Below the pieces are notes generated by a model, which searched no databases, was not told where the DNA came from, and saw only the letters and a program-made list of their open reading frames with translations. A program made the translations under genes and the position numbers. 64,000 bases of DNA from assembly GCF_001983165.1 (NCBI RefSeq), contig NZ_MNPU01000026.1, forward strand, positions 1 to 64,000, given 5' to 3'. The DNA comes from Pseudomonas gessardii. GTDB lineage: Bacteria; Pseudomonadota; Gammaproteobacteria; Pseudomonadales; Pseudomonadaceae. This document shows, piece by piece, positions 1 to 7,643 of this stretch. Within the stretch, counting starts at the first letter, position 1; each line of letters starts with the position of its first letter.

Positions 1-240
1 TCAACCACTTGCGCTTCCGATCTCTCGTTAGCGGGAGGCGAATTCTACAGCGTTACACGCTGCTGTCAACACCTCTTTTTCTCCGCTTTCGACCGAGAGG
101 ATCGAAACGTTAATAGAGCCAAACAACCCTGCTCTACCAACTCCTTCTGGGCTTCGATGAACTGAAGCAACTCGCTGTCGAATTCTGCGTAACTCTTTGT
201 TTACCAAGGAGTTTTCCGTTTCGACTGCGCCGGAAGTGGG
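1..240 (-). other. Predicted 5' leader of an rRNA operon lying left of the window
   Basis: Read on the minus strand, this stretch follows a strong sigma70 promoter, contains a second one, and runs off the window edge without any open frame that looks coding. The sequence after the second promoter (CGCCTCCCGCTAACGAGAGA, then GGAAGCGCAAGTGG) matches my memory of the leader preceding 16S rRNA in fluorescent pseudomonads. The GC-rich discriminators just after both -10 boxes are typical of stringently controlled rRNA promoters. That an rrn operon follows is inference, because the 16S gene is not in view. A tRNA operon is the main alternative. Confidence 0.6.
42..69 (-). promoter_or_regulatory. sigma70 promoter (rrn-type, proximal)
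   Basis: On the minus strand TTGACA (64-69) and TAGAAT (42-47) are separated by 16 bp and followed by a CG-rich discriminator. It lies about 200 bp downstream of a second promoter of the same design, the tandem arrangement usual for rRNA operons. Confidence 0.75.
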
Positions 241-244
241 GCGA

Positions 245-272
245 ATTATAGACTTCCAGGATCTGCCGTCAA
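245..272 (-). promoter_or_regulatory. sigma70 promoter (rrn-type, distal)
   Basis: On the minus strand TTGACG (267-272), a 16-bp spacer and a perfect TATAAT (245-250), then TCGCCCC as discriminator. The AT-rich stretch at 273-300 would serve as an UP-like element. It is divergent from the exporter gene at 430. Confidence 0.75.
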
Positions 273-341
273 CCCTTAATTTCATTTTTCTATCGAAGAG
301 CCCAATAACCCTCAAAACCCCGCCCTTCTATATAGAAGAGC

Positions 342-375
342 CCAGCCATTGAGCAATATATTGCTCAATGGCTGG
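342..375. repeat. Perfect 34-bp palindrome between divergent promoters
   Basis: Each half is 17 nt (CCAGCCATTGAGCAATA and its exact complement), centred at 358/359. A second, 14-bp palindrome (CTTCTATATAGAAG) lies at 325-338. Neither has a T-run and transcription on both sides leads away from it, so a terminator is unlikely. An operator for the exporter gene is the simplest reading. Confidence 0.6.
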
Positions 376-429
376 CAGTTGATCATCATAGTGCCTTCTG
401 CCTCTATATGACCCTGGACGAACACCCCA

Positions 430-1317
430 ATGACCACCTCATCCCGCGGCCTGAGCTCGGCGCTTTTCCCTGTCGGCCTGCTGCTGATTGCCATGGCCTC
501 GATCCAGTCGGGCGCCTCGCTGGCCAAAAGCATGTTCCCGATTGTTGGCGCCCAAGGCACCACCACGCTGCGCCTGGTTTTTGCCAGCATCATCATGCTG
601 CTGTTGCTTCGCCCCTGGCGCGCCAAACTCACCGCCAAGTCACTGCGCACCGTCATCGTGTACGGGATGGCGCTGGGCGGCATGAACTTCCTCTTCTATA
701 TGTCATTGCGCACCGTGCCCCTGGGCATCGCAGTGGCCCTGGAATTCACCGGCCCACTGGCGGTTGCCATCTATGCTTCCCGCCGCGCCGTCGACTTTCT
801 GTGGATAGCCTTGGCGGTCGTAGGCCTGCTGCTATTAATACCGGTTGGTGAAGCCAGCCAGGGCATTGACCTGACCGGCGCCGCCTACGCGCTGGGCGCG
901 GGGATCTGCTGGGCCCTCTATATTCTGTTCGGGCAAAAGGCGGGGGCGGACAATGGCGTCCAGACAGCCGCCCTCGGCGTGATGATCGCTGCGCTGTTCG
1001 TTGCGCCTATCGGCATCGTCCACGCCGGTAGCGCACTGCTGACCCCCGCGCTGATTCCAATCGCCATCGGCGTGGCGATTCTTTCCACCGCCCTGCCCTA
1101 TACCCTGGAGATGGTCGCCCTGACCCGACTGCCTGCGCGCACCTTCGGCACCCTGATGAGTATCGAGCCTGCATTCGGCGCGCTTTCCGGGTTGTTTTTC
1201 CTCCAGGAATACCTGTCCCTGGCGCAATGGCTGGCTATCGCCTGCATTATCCTGGCCTCCGTGGGTGCGACGCTGACCATGCGCAGCCAGTCGAAACCCA
1301 TCGTCGCGGCAGATTGA
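430..1317 (+). CDS. rhtA: EamA-family inner-membrane exporter, RhtA-like
   Basis: A 295-residue protein made almost entirely of hydrophobic segments (about ten predicted membrane spans), in two EamA halves (roughly residues 13-140 and 150-287). Length and motifs such as the TLEMVALTRLPARTFG stretch and SIEPAFGALSG fit the threonine/homoserine exporter RhtA rather than a generic drug/metabolite transporter. It should export amino acids or analogues across the inner membrane. It stands alone, divergent from the rrn-type promoters, with an unusual palindrome 55-90 nt upstream of the ATG that may be its operator. The substrate is inferred from the family. Confidence 0.75.
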   Translation: MTTSSRGLSSALFPVGLLLIAMASIQSGASLAKSMFPIVGAQGTTTLRLVFASIIMLLLLRPWRAKLTAKSLRTVIVYGMALGGMNFLFYMSLRTVPLGIAVALEFTGPLAVAIYASRRAVDFLWIALAVVGLLLLIPVGEASQGIDLTGAAYALGAGICWALYILFGQKAGADNGVQTAALGVMIAALFVAPIGIVHAGSALLTPALIPIAIGVAILSTALPYTLEMVALTRLPARTFGTLMSIEPAFGALSGLFFLQEYLSLAQWLAIACIILASVGATLTMRSQSKPIVAAD

Positions 1318-1486
1318 GTCAGGATTTAACGAAGCCCTGGCATTTGCCGCTCAATTAGGCCATGTTTAGACTGTAACTCAGTGTCAGTCATGGAGATTTT
1401 TGAATACGGACATCCACGAACGCTACACTTGAGAGCGAGCAAAGCCAGCATCGGACCTTCCAACGGCGCGGCTATTAAGGATGGTA

Positions 1487-1768
1487 ATGAAGCGAATTGT
1501 GATAATGCTTGTCGTGGTCGCCCTTGCAGGGTGTGCCGCGACCACCAAGACAGAAGTCAAACGCGGAAAGAAAGGACTGCATATCAACTGCTCTGGCCTG
1601 TCCTCCTCCTGGGACCAGTGCTACACCAGCGCAGCCAACTCGTGCGGCAAGAAGGGCTACCGGGTCATCGCCAAGTCCGGTGACAACACCGAAGAGCCGG
1701 GCGACTACCCCTTCGGCCTCAACCCTGCCGGCTATACCAGCCGGAGCATGATCGTGCTCTGCAAGTAG
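1487..1768 (+). CDS. Small lipoprotein of unknown function
   Basis: A 93-residue protein with a short basic N-terminus, a hydrophobic stretch and the lipobox LAGC, so it should be lipidated on the cysteine and held in the envelope. The mature part has four further cysteines (INCSG, DQCYT, NSCGK, VLCK), which could form two disulfides. I chose the ATG at 1487 because AAGG (1477-1480) is then 6 nt away. The in-frame ATG at 1481 would abut that site. Conserved lipoproteins of this kind are known in Pseudomonas, but I recognise no function. Confidence 0.7.
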   Translation: MKRIVIMLVVVALAGCAATTKTEVKRGKKGLHINCSGLSSSWDQCYTSAANSCGKKGYRVIAKSGDNTEEPGDYPFGLNPAGYTSRSMIVLCK

Positions 1769-1772
1769 AGGG

Positions 1773-2333
1773 TCATTGCCGGGTGATGCTCTGGCTGAGC
1801 ACTTCATAGCTCGATGAGATCACCCGTGCCTGAATCTGCGGGTCAACCAGCATCCTGGCCACCACCAGCGCCCCCACACACTGGGACAAAATCGCCCAGG
1901 CCAGGCTGTCACTCTCCAACGTCCGTGCCCAGTTGGCCTGCAGCCGACAAATCCACGCCTGCGCCTGCTGGCGTACGGCTATATCAGCGCGCGCAATATC
2001 CGCCCCCATGCTGGGCAATGCACACCCGTCTTGCACTTGCTCCACGTGGGCCATGCTCAAATAGATCTTCAGGCACCGCTCCAGGCGCTCGCGGCTCTGC
2101 TGCTCCCCTTCCCCCAAACGCTCAAGGCTCTGGCTCAACTCACGCTCGACAATTGCACTGAACAGCGCGTCCTTGGAAGAAAAGTGGCTATAGAACGCCC
2201 CCCCACTCAAGCCAATCGCTTTCATCAAGCCGTCCACGCCCACACTGGCAAACCCTTCTTTCTTGGCCAGGGCCGCGCTGCTCTGTAAAAGCTTATCTCT
2301 GGTTTGCTGTTTGTGACTGACCGAATAGCGCAT
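1773..2333 (-). CDS. TetR-family transcriptional repressor
   Basis: A 186-residue regulator. The N-terminal helix-turn-helix (about residues 13-58) contains the typical GLMKAIGLSGGAFYSHFSSK recognition region, followed by an effector domain with the TetR_C pattern GCALPSMGADIAR. The ATG at 2333 follows GGGGAG. The longer frame has no ribosome site. It is divergent from the SDR gene at 2424, and two near-identical palindromic 13-mers sit in the shared intergenic region. It probably represses that SDR/isomerase pair and itself in response to a small, possibly electrophilic or aromatic, ligand. The ligand is unknown. Confidence 0.85.
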   Translation of the reverse strand: MRYSVSHKQQTRDKLLQSSAALAKKEGFASVGVDGLMKAIGLSGGAFYSHFSSKDALFSAIVERELSQSLERLGEGEQQSRERLERCLKIYLSMAHVEQVQDGCALPSMGADIARADIAVRQQAQAWICRLQANWARTLESDSLAWAILSQCVGALVVARMLVDPQIQARVISSSYEVLSQSITRQ

Positions 2334-2357
2334 CGACTCCCCCGAAAATACACAACC

Positions 2358-2408
2358 TTGACGCTTGCCAGATCGTAGCATAACGTACGTTTAGTTAACG
2401 ATCGTTTA
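2358..2408 (+). promoter_or_regulatory. Promoter with twin TetR operators
   Basis: A plus-strand promoter reads TTGACG (2358-2363), 17 bp, TAACGT (2381-2386). Two copies of TAACG(TA/AT)CGTTTA occupy 2381-2393 and 2396-2408, each palindromic around its centre. The first overlaps the -10 box. This is the layout expected for repression by the divergent TetR protein. Confidence 0.6.
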
Positions 2409-2423
2409 CTAAAGGGCTCCCCC

Positions 2424-3155
2424 ATGGCTGAAAACAAGAAAATCGTCCTGGTCGTCGGTGCAGGTGACGCTACAGGCGGTGCAATCGCCAAGCGCTTTGC
2501 CCGCGAGGGTTATGTGGCCTGCGTCACCCGCCGCAGTGCCGACAAGTTGCAACCCCTGGTGGAGAGTATCCAGGCCGCTGGCGGCGAGGCCCACGGCTTT
2601 GCCTGCGATGCGCGCAAGGAAGATCAGGTCATCGCGTTGATCGAGCAGATCGAGAGCGAGTTGGGTCCGATCGAGGCATTGGTGTTTAACATCGGCGCCA
2701 ACGTGCCGTGCAGCATCCTCGAAGAAACCGCGCGCAAATATTTCAAGATCTGGGAGATGGCCTGTTTCTCGGGTTTCCTGAATGCCCGGGAAGTTGCCAA
2801 GCGCATGGTGACCCGCAAGCGCGGGACTATCCTGTTTACCGGTGCCACCGCAGGCTTGCGGGGTGCGGCTGGATTTGCCGCCTTCGCCGGGGCCAAGCAT
2901 GGCATTCGCGCCCTGGCTCAAAGCATGGCCCGCGAACTGGGCCCGATGAACATTCATGTGGCCCATGTGGTGGTGGATGGCGCCATCGACACGGACTTTA
3001 TCCGCGACAACTTCCCAACCAAGTACGCGCTCAAGGACCAGGATGGCATCCTTGATCCCGAGCATATTGCCGACAACTATTGGCACCTGCACAGCCAGCC
3101 ACGGGACGCCTGGACCTTCGAGCTGGACCTGCGCCCCTGGAGCGAAACCTGGTAA
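2424..3155 (+). CDS. SDR-family NAD(P)-dependent oxidoreductase
   Basis: A 243-residue short-chain dehydrogenase. The N-terminal Rossmann motif VVGAGDATGGAIAKRF replaces the usual TGxxxGxG with a GAGDATGG variant. The NxxAN-like segment is VFNIGAN. The catalytic Ser sits in ILFTGATAG, but the expected YxxxK appears as FAGAKHG, with Phe where the catalytic Tyr is normal. Activity as a classical dehydrogenase is therefore uncertain. It starts the unit controlled by the TetR operators, and the next gene is a GST-kappa-like isomerase, which suggests detoxification or aromatic metabolism. The substrate is unknown. Confidence 0.8.
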   Translation: MAENKKIVLVVGAGDATGGAIAKRFAREGYVACVTRRSADKLQPLVESIQAAGGEAHGFACDARKEDQVIALIEQIESELGPIEALVFNIGANVPCSILEETARKYFKIWEMACFSGFLNAREVAKRMVTRKRGTILFTGATAGLRGAAGFAAFAGAKHGIRALAQSMARELGPMNIHVAHVVVDGAIDTDFIRDNFPTKYALKDQDGILDPEHIADNYWHLHSQPRDAWTFELDLRPWSETW

Positions 3156-3190
3156 GCCCCCCCCATAACAATAAGCCGCGAGCACCCGAC

Positions 3191-3781
3191 ATGAGTAAAA
3201 CCCTGGAATTCTTCTTCGACCTCGGCAGCCCCACCACTTACCTGGCCTATACCCAACTGCCTGGAATCTGTGCCGAAACCGGCAGCCAGCTGGTGTATCA
3301 GCCCATCCTCCTGGGCGGCATCTTCAAGGCCACCGGCAATGCCTCGCCCATCACTATCCCGGCCAAGGGTCGCTACATGCTGCAAGACCTGGCACGCTAC
3401 GCCAAGCGTTACGCTGTCCCCCTCACGTTCAACCCGCACTTCCCCATCAATACCCTGACACTGATGCGCGCCGTCACCGGCATTCAACTACGCCAGCCAG
3501 AGCGTTTTATCCCGTTCATCGACTGCCTGTTCCAGGCACTCTGGGTGGAGGGGCGCAACCTGGGTGATCCGGTAGTCGTAGCAGCGGTCCTGGCGGAACA
3601 CGGCTTCGACCCTGCCCAAGTGCTGGAGTTGGCCCAGGATGAGGACGTCAAGAACGCCCTCAAGCACAAGACCGAAGAGGCGATTGCCCGTGGCGTGTTT
3701 GGGGCGCCTAGCCTGTTTGTCGGTCAACAACTGTTCTTTGGCCAGGATCGCCTGGACTTTGTCCGCGAAGCCTTGAGTTAA
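3191..3781 (+). CDS. DsbA-fold 2-hydroxychromene-2-carboxylate isomerase family protein
   Basis: A 196-residue thioredoxin-fold protein of the DsbA/GST-kappa type. FFFDLGSPTTYLA replaces the CxxC of true oxidoreductases with the SPTTY pattern seen in chromene-carboxylate isomerases, and the C-terminus has the cis-Pro loop VFGAPSLFV. These enzymes use glutathione to isomerise aromatic-degradation intermediates, but many members are unassigned. The ATG at 3191 is 35 nt after the SDR gene, so both are probably one transcript under the TetR regulator. The exact substrate is inference. Confidence 0.8.
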   Translation: MSKTLEFFFDLGSPTTYLAYTQLPGICAETGSQLVYQPILLGGIFKATGNASPITIPAKGRYMLQDLARYAKRYAVPLTFNPHFPINTLTLMRAVTGIQLRQPERFIPFIDCLFQALWVEGRNLGDPVVVAAVLAEHGFDPAQVLELAQDEDVKNALKHKTEEAIARGVFGAPSLFVGQQLFFGQDRLDFVREALS

Positions 3782-3790
3782 AGCCGGCAA

Positions 3791-3820
3791 GCCGCTCGCA
3801 GGCCTACACCTGCGAGCGGC
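3791..3820. terminator. Hairpin between convergent genes
   Basis: Perfect 12-bp stem GCCGCTCGCAGG / CCTGCGAGCGGC with a 6-nt loop, placed between the isomerase stop (3781) and the aminopeptidase stop (3827). There is no clear T-run on either side, so termination strength is uncertain. Confidence 0.5.
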
Positions 3821-3826
3821 CGGGCC

Positions 3827-5635
3827 TTATATCGCGGCCGTGCGCAGTTGCAACCACTCCAGCGCCGCGCCACTGAGCAACGGGCTCAAGCGTTGACGCA
3901 CCTCGTCATGGTAGTCGTTGAACCACTGCCGCTCCTCGGTCGTCAGCAACGATGGCACCAGGCAACGGGTATCGATCGGGCACAGGGTCAGGGTCTCGAA
4001 CGCGAGGAACTCACCGAACTCGGTCTTGCCCGCCTCGCGGTTCAACACCAGGTTCTCGATCCGCACCCCCCAACGCCCCGGGCGGTAGGTCCCCGGCTCA
4101 ATGGAGGTGATCATGCCCGGCTGCATCGCCGTTTGCGGCGCAGCCGCAGCCTGGTAGGCAATCACCTGCGGGCCTTCATGGACATTGAGGAAGTAGCCCA
4201 CGCCATGCCCGGTACCATGGCCGTAATCCACGCCTTCGGCCCAGATCGACGCACGGGCGATGGCGTCCAGCAAGGGCGAGAGGATGCCCTTGGGAAATTG
4301 CGCGCGCGACAGGGCAATCACGCCCTTGAGCACGCGTGTGCAATCGCGCTTTTGCTCCTCGCTCGGCGTGCCGATGGGCACCATCCGTGTGATATCAGTG
4401 GTACCGCCCAGGTACTGGCCGCCCGAATCGATCAGCAGCAAGCCATCACCTTCGATCACCGCGTGCTCTTCTTCAGTGGCGTGGTAATGCGGCATCGCCC
4501 CATTGGCATTGAAGGCGGCGATGGTGTTGAAGCTCAACGACACGTAATCCGGGCGCCGGGTGCGGGCGGCCGTCAGGTGTTCGTCAATTGTCAGCTCGGT
4601 GATGCGCTCCCGGCCCAGGGCCGAGTCCAGCCAGGCGAAAAACTCGCACAAGGCCGCGCCGTCCTGCTCCATCGCCCGCCGGATATGCTCGGCATCCGCC
4701 AGGCTTTTACGGGACTTAGCCAGCGTGGTCGGGTTGAGCCCTTCCACCCGCTTGACGCCACTGGCCAGGTTATCCAGCAAGCCTGCCGTCACCCGCGCCG
4801 GATCGATCTGCAGGCTGGCCCCCTCCGGCACCTCAGCCAGGGCCGCCGCCACGTCACTGTAGTCACGCAGCGTCACGCCGTCCTGCTCCAGCACCGCACG
4901 CAACTGGGCATCGACCTTGCCAAGAGCCACAAACAGCGTGGCCTGCTGCGGGTTGATCAGGGCGAACGAGACAAACACCGGGTTGAACGAAACATCGGCA
5001 CCGCGCAGGTTGAACAGCCAGGCAATGTCATCCAGGGTGGCAATGAAATGCCAATCCGCGCCCTTTTCCTTAAGGCTGGCACGCAATGCCGCGAGCTTTT
5101 CGCCTCGGCTGAGCGTGGCCTGGGGCGGCAGGTGCTGGTAGATCGGCTGGTTGGGCAATGCCGGACGGTCGGTCCAGACCTCGTTCAACAGATCGATATC
5201 GGTCCGCAGGCGCGCGCCCCGCTCAGCCAGCTTGCCGCCCAGGGTACGGGCGGACGCAACAGCCATCACCGCACCATCCACCGCCACAACCCCGCCTTCC
5301 GGGGTCTGTTCGCCCAACCACTCCAGCGGGCCGGGCTGCCCCGGTTGCAGCTTCACCAACTCGATGCCGCTGCCGTTGAGTTCCTTGGTCGCCTGCTCCC
5401 AGTAACGGCTGTCAGCCCAGACGCCGGCAAAATCAGGCGTGACAATCAGCGTGCCTACCGACCCATGAAACCCCGACAACCACTGCCGCCCCTGCCAGTA
5501 GCCCGGCAAGTATTCGGACAGATGCGGGTCGGCCGATGGCACCAGCAGGGCATCGATACCCTCCCGTTTCATCAGCTCGCGGGTGCGCGCCAGGCGCTGG
5601 GGAACCGTTCCATGGGTCAAAGGCTGCGTACTCAT
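3827..5635 (-). CDS. Xaa-Pro aminopeptidase (M24B, aminopeptidase P type)
   Basis: A 602-residue cytosolic metallopeptidase that removes N-terminal residues preceding proline. Two creatinase N-terminal-like domains (about 13-150 and 160-310) are followed by the pita-bread catalytic domain (about 318-540). All five metal ligands are visible: D403 and D414 (DSGGQYLGGTTD), H477 (GHGTGHGVG), E513 (SIEPGTY) and E527 (RIENLV). A C-terminal extension follows, as in the long eukaryote-like aminopeptidase P family. It lies 37 nt downstream of the cysteine desulfurase gene on the same strand, so the two are probably cotranscribed. Confidence 0.88.
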   Translation of the reverse strand: MSTQPLTHGTVPQRLARTRELMKREGIDALLVPSADPHLSEYLPGYWQGRQWLSGFHGSVGTLIVTPDFAGVWADSRYWEQATKELNGSGIELVKLQPGQPGPLEWLGEQTPEGGVVAVDGAVMAVASARTLGGKLAERGARLRTDIDLLNEVWTDRPALPNQPIYQHLPPQATLSRGEKLAALRASLKEKGADWHFIATLDDIAWLFNLRGADVSFNPVFVSFALINPQQATLFVALGKVDAQLRAVLEQDGVTLRDYSDVAAALAEVPEGASLQIDPARVTAGLLDNLASGVKRVEGLNPTTLAKSRKSLADAEHIRRAMEQDGAALCEFFAWLDSALGRERITELTIDEHLTAARTRRPDYVSLSFNTIAAFNANGAMPHYHATEEEHAVIEGDGLLLIDSGGQYLGGTTDITRMVPIGTPSEEQKRDCTRVLKGVIALSRAQFPKGILSPLLDAIARASIWAEGVDYGHGTGHGVGYFLNVHEGPQVIAYQAAAAPQTAMQPGMITSIEPGTYRPGRWGVRIENLVLNREAGKTEFGEFLAFETLTLCPIDTRCLVPSLLTTEERQWFNDYHDEVRQRLSPLLSGAALEWLQLRTAAI

Positions 5636-5672
5636 CTTGTCTCCTGCTAACCACTGATAATTGTTATAGGTT

Positions 5673-6833
5673 TCAAACCGCCCAAAAAGCCGGGGCGCTG
5701 GCCAGTGCGGCCTTGATCAACTGCACCGCCTGATCGATATCCCGTTCGGTGGTAAACCGCCCCAGGCTCAGGCGAATCGTGCGACCGGCACTGCGTGGAT
5801 CATGCCCCAGGGCAAGCAGCACATGGGACGGTGCATTGCTTGCCGAATTGCAGGCCGAGGTCGCCGAAAAAGCGATCCCGGCGCTCAAGGCCGCCGAATT
5901 GAACTCGCCTTCGCCGAAGGTCAGGCTCAAGGTGTGGGGGATCCGCTGGGTGGCGCTGCCGTTCAGGCGCACGCCGGGGAGGCTCAGCAATGGCTCAAGC
6001 AAACGCTGGCGCAGGGCGACAATGCCCGCCGACTCTTCGGCAAAAAATTGCGCCGCCAACGCGAAGGCGCTGCCCATGCCAGCGATCTGGTGGGTGGCCA
6101 GGGTGCCCGAGCGCAGCCCGCCTTCATGGCCGCCGCCGTGGATCTGCGCCGTGACGTTCTGCTGCGCCCGCGGCCCGACATACAGCGCACCGATACCTTT
6201 GGGGCCATACAACTTGTGCGCAGAAAACGACATCAGGTCGACCGGCCAGCGCGCCAGGTCGATCTTGACCTTACCCGCCCCTTGCGCCGCGTCCACATGC
6301 AGCAGCGCGCCATGCTCACGCACCCGCGCGCCAATGGCCGGGATGTCGTTGAGCGTACCCAGCTCATTGTTGACCAGCATCAGCGACACCAGGAACGTGT
6401 CTTCACGCAGCGCCTGGCTGACCGCCTCGACGCTGATCAGGCCGTCGGCGTCCGGCACCAGGTAGGTCACCGCAACCCCGGCGTCCTGCAATTGGCGCGC
6501 AGTGTCCAGCGTCGCCTTGTGTTCGATCTGGCTGGTAATGATATGGCCACCGGCCACACCCCGCGCCTGGGCCACGCCCTTGAGCGCAAGGTTGTTGGAT
6601 TCGGTGGCGCCCGAGGTCCAGACGATCTGCTCGGCCTGGGCGCCGACCAACTGCGCCACCTGCCGGCGCGCCTGCTCGACCGTTTGCCGGGCCTGTTGGC
6701 CAAACGCATGGGAGCTGGACGCAGGGTTACCGAAATTGGCGTTGAAACCCAGGCACTCGACCATGACCTGGATGACCCGCTCATCCACCGGTGTGGTGGC
6801 GGCGTAGTCGAAATACAAAGGACGTTTATTCAT
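5673..6833 (-). CDS. Cysteine desulfurase (class V aminotransferase, IscS/NifS type)
   Basis: A 386-residue PLP enzyme that converts cysteine to alanine and a persulfide. It opens with YFDYAATTPVD. The PLP-binding His/Lys region is SFSAHKLYGPKGIGALYVG, and the persulfide-forming Cys lies in the ATSACNSASN loop near the C-terminus. It is not in an isc or suf cluster. The downstream gene is a peptidase, so this is an accessory paralogue whose sulfur acceptor is unknown. Confidence 0.88.
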   Translation of the reverse strand: MNKRPLYFDYAATTPVDERVIQVMVECLGFNANFGNPASSSHAFGQQARQTVEQARRQVAQLVGAQAEQIVWTSGATESNNLALKGVAQARGVAGGHIITSQIEHKATLDTARQLQDAGVAVTYLVPDADGLISVEAVSQALREDTFLVSLMLVNNELGTLNDIPAIGARVREHGALLHVDAAQGAGKVKIDLARWPVDLMSFSAHKLYGPKGIGALYVGPRAQQNVTAQIHGGGHEGGLRSGTLATHQIAGMGSAFALAAQFFAEESAGIVALRQRLLEPLLSLPGVRLNGSATQRIPHTLSLTFGEGEFNSAALSAGIAFSATSACNSASNAPSHVLLALGHDPRSAGRTIRLSLGRFTTERDIDQAVQLIKAALASAPAFWAV

Positions 6834-6998
6834 GACATTAAAGACCCGCAGAGCATGTTCCCGAGATCAGCGTCCCAGGGGCAGCGATCAGTACAGAGAT
6901 CGTCAGGTTAACCCGATCGGATGCCGTTAAAGAATTTAAAGTGCGTAGGAACGCTCCTGAAATCGAGCTTAACAGGCTCGATGAAAAGGATGGAAAAC

Positions 6999-7032
6999 AA
7001 AAAGCCCGAAGTTCCTGCTCGGAACCTCGGGC
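6999..7032 (-). terminator. Rho-independent terminator of the lipoprotein gene
   Basis: On the minus strand GCCCGAGGTTCC, a 5-nt loop and GGAACTTCGGGC are followed directly by TTTTT. It lies 23 nt after the stop of the small lipoprotein gene. Confidence 0.85.
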
Positions 7033-7054
7033 CCTGGGACCACTGCCAGTGTCT

Positions 7055-7324
7055 TTAGCTGGGACGGCCAGGCAACGTCACGTTGCGCTCGGCGTTCATT
7101 TCACCCTGGCGATCAAACCCAAAAGGCTTCTGTGGCTGGGCAGCCAGCTTGGCTTTCTGCTGTTGATAGTCGTCAAACGACAACCCCCGGCGGTTGAGCG
7201 CCTCCATCGCCAATTGCCTGGTTTCCTCGGCAGAGTACGGGCGCAATTCAGGCGCCGGATGGGTGGCACAACCGGCAAGGAAAGAGGCGGCCAACAACAA
7301 GGCAACAGACAGTAAACGGTTCAT
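7055..7324 (-). CDS. Small lipoprotein of unknown function
   Basis: An 89-residue protein with a lipoprotein signal peptide (MNRLLSVALLLAASFLAGC, lipobox LAGC). The mature 70 residues are hydrophilic and carry a predicted helix with EETRQLAMEALNRRGLSF. It is a monocistronic gene with its own terminator. It is probably an envelope lipoprotein, and the Ala after the lipidated Cys is compatible with outer-membrane sorting. I recognise no functional domain. Confidence 0.75.
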   Translation of the reverse strand: MNRLLSVALLLAASFLAGCATHPAPELRPYSAEETRQLAMEALNRRGLSFDDYQQQKAKLAAQPQKPFGFDRQGEMNAERNVTLPGRPS

Positions 7325-7500
7325 GGCAAAGGTCCTGCGAATGGGGCGTTAGGGCAATGAACACAGGCTACTCCCGCCCCTTCCCAGGGAAAAATCATCC
7401 TCTTTGATAGTCGCTATCAGCCAATCCTTTATATTCTTTATAGATCTATAAATATAGAAATACGTTAGTTTACGGAATAAAAAAGACGCTCTATGTTCTA
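7325..7500. other. AT-rich intergenic stretch, no gene seen
   Basis: About 175 bp, strikingly AT-rich from 7385 to 7495 (several TATA-like words) compared with neighbours. It should hold the lipoprotein promoter on the minus strand and may hold one for the sigma54 activator. No clear -35/-10 pair could be chosen. Confidence 0.5.
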
Positions 7501-7611
7501 TATCGGTTCCCCGACGCCGCCACTGTTGCCAGCCTGGCCGGACGCGGCATCACCAACCTCAGCGGGCCGTTCGGCGAAATGATTGCCAACGATGTCCTGC
7601 CTGAACGCTGA
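7501..7611 (+). pseudogene. C-terminal remnant of a lost gene
   Basis: The frame at 7501-7611 reads YRFPDAATVASLAGRGITNL and on to VLPER then TGA, about 36 residues of ordinary high-GC Pseudomonas coding sequence. It switches abruptly to AT-rich non-coding DNA at its 5' side with no start codon or ribosome site. It looks like the 3' end of a protein gene whose body was deleted. I do not recognise the parent family. Confidence 0.5.
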
Positions 7612-7643
7612 TATCAGGCACCCAGCGCCCACTATTCCCAGAG

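Noticed and set aside
28-315. 95-codon minus-strand frame at the left end
   Set aside because: It runs through two complete sigma70 promoters and rRNA-type leader sequence and has no ribosome site.
342-375. Rho-independent terminator
   Set aside because: No T-run, and flanking transcription units diverge from it.
3848-5650. 600-codon plus-strand frame opposite aminopeptidase P
   Set aside because: The opposite strand has all five metal ligands of the peptidase. The plus frame has Arg/His/Gln-rich shadow composition and no ribosome site.
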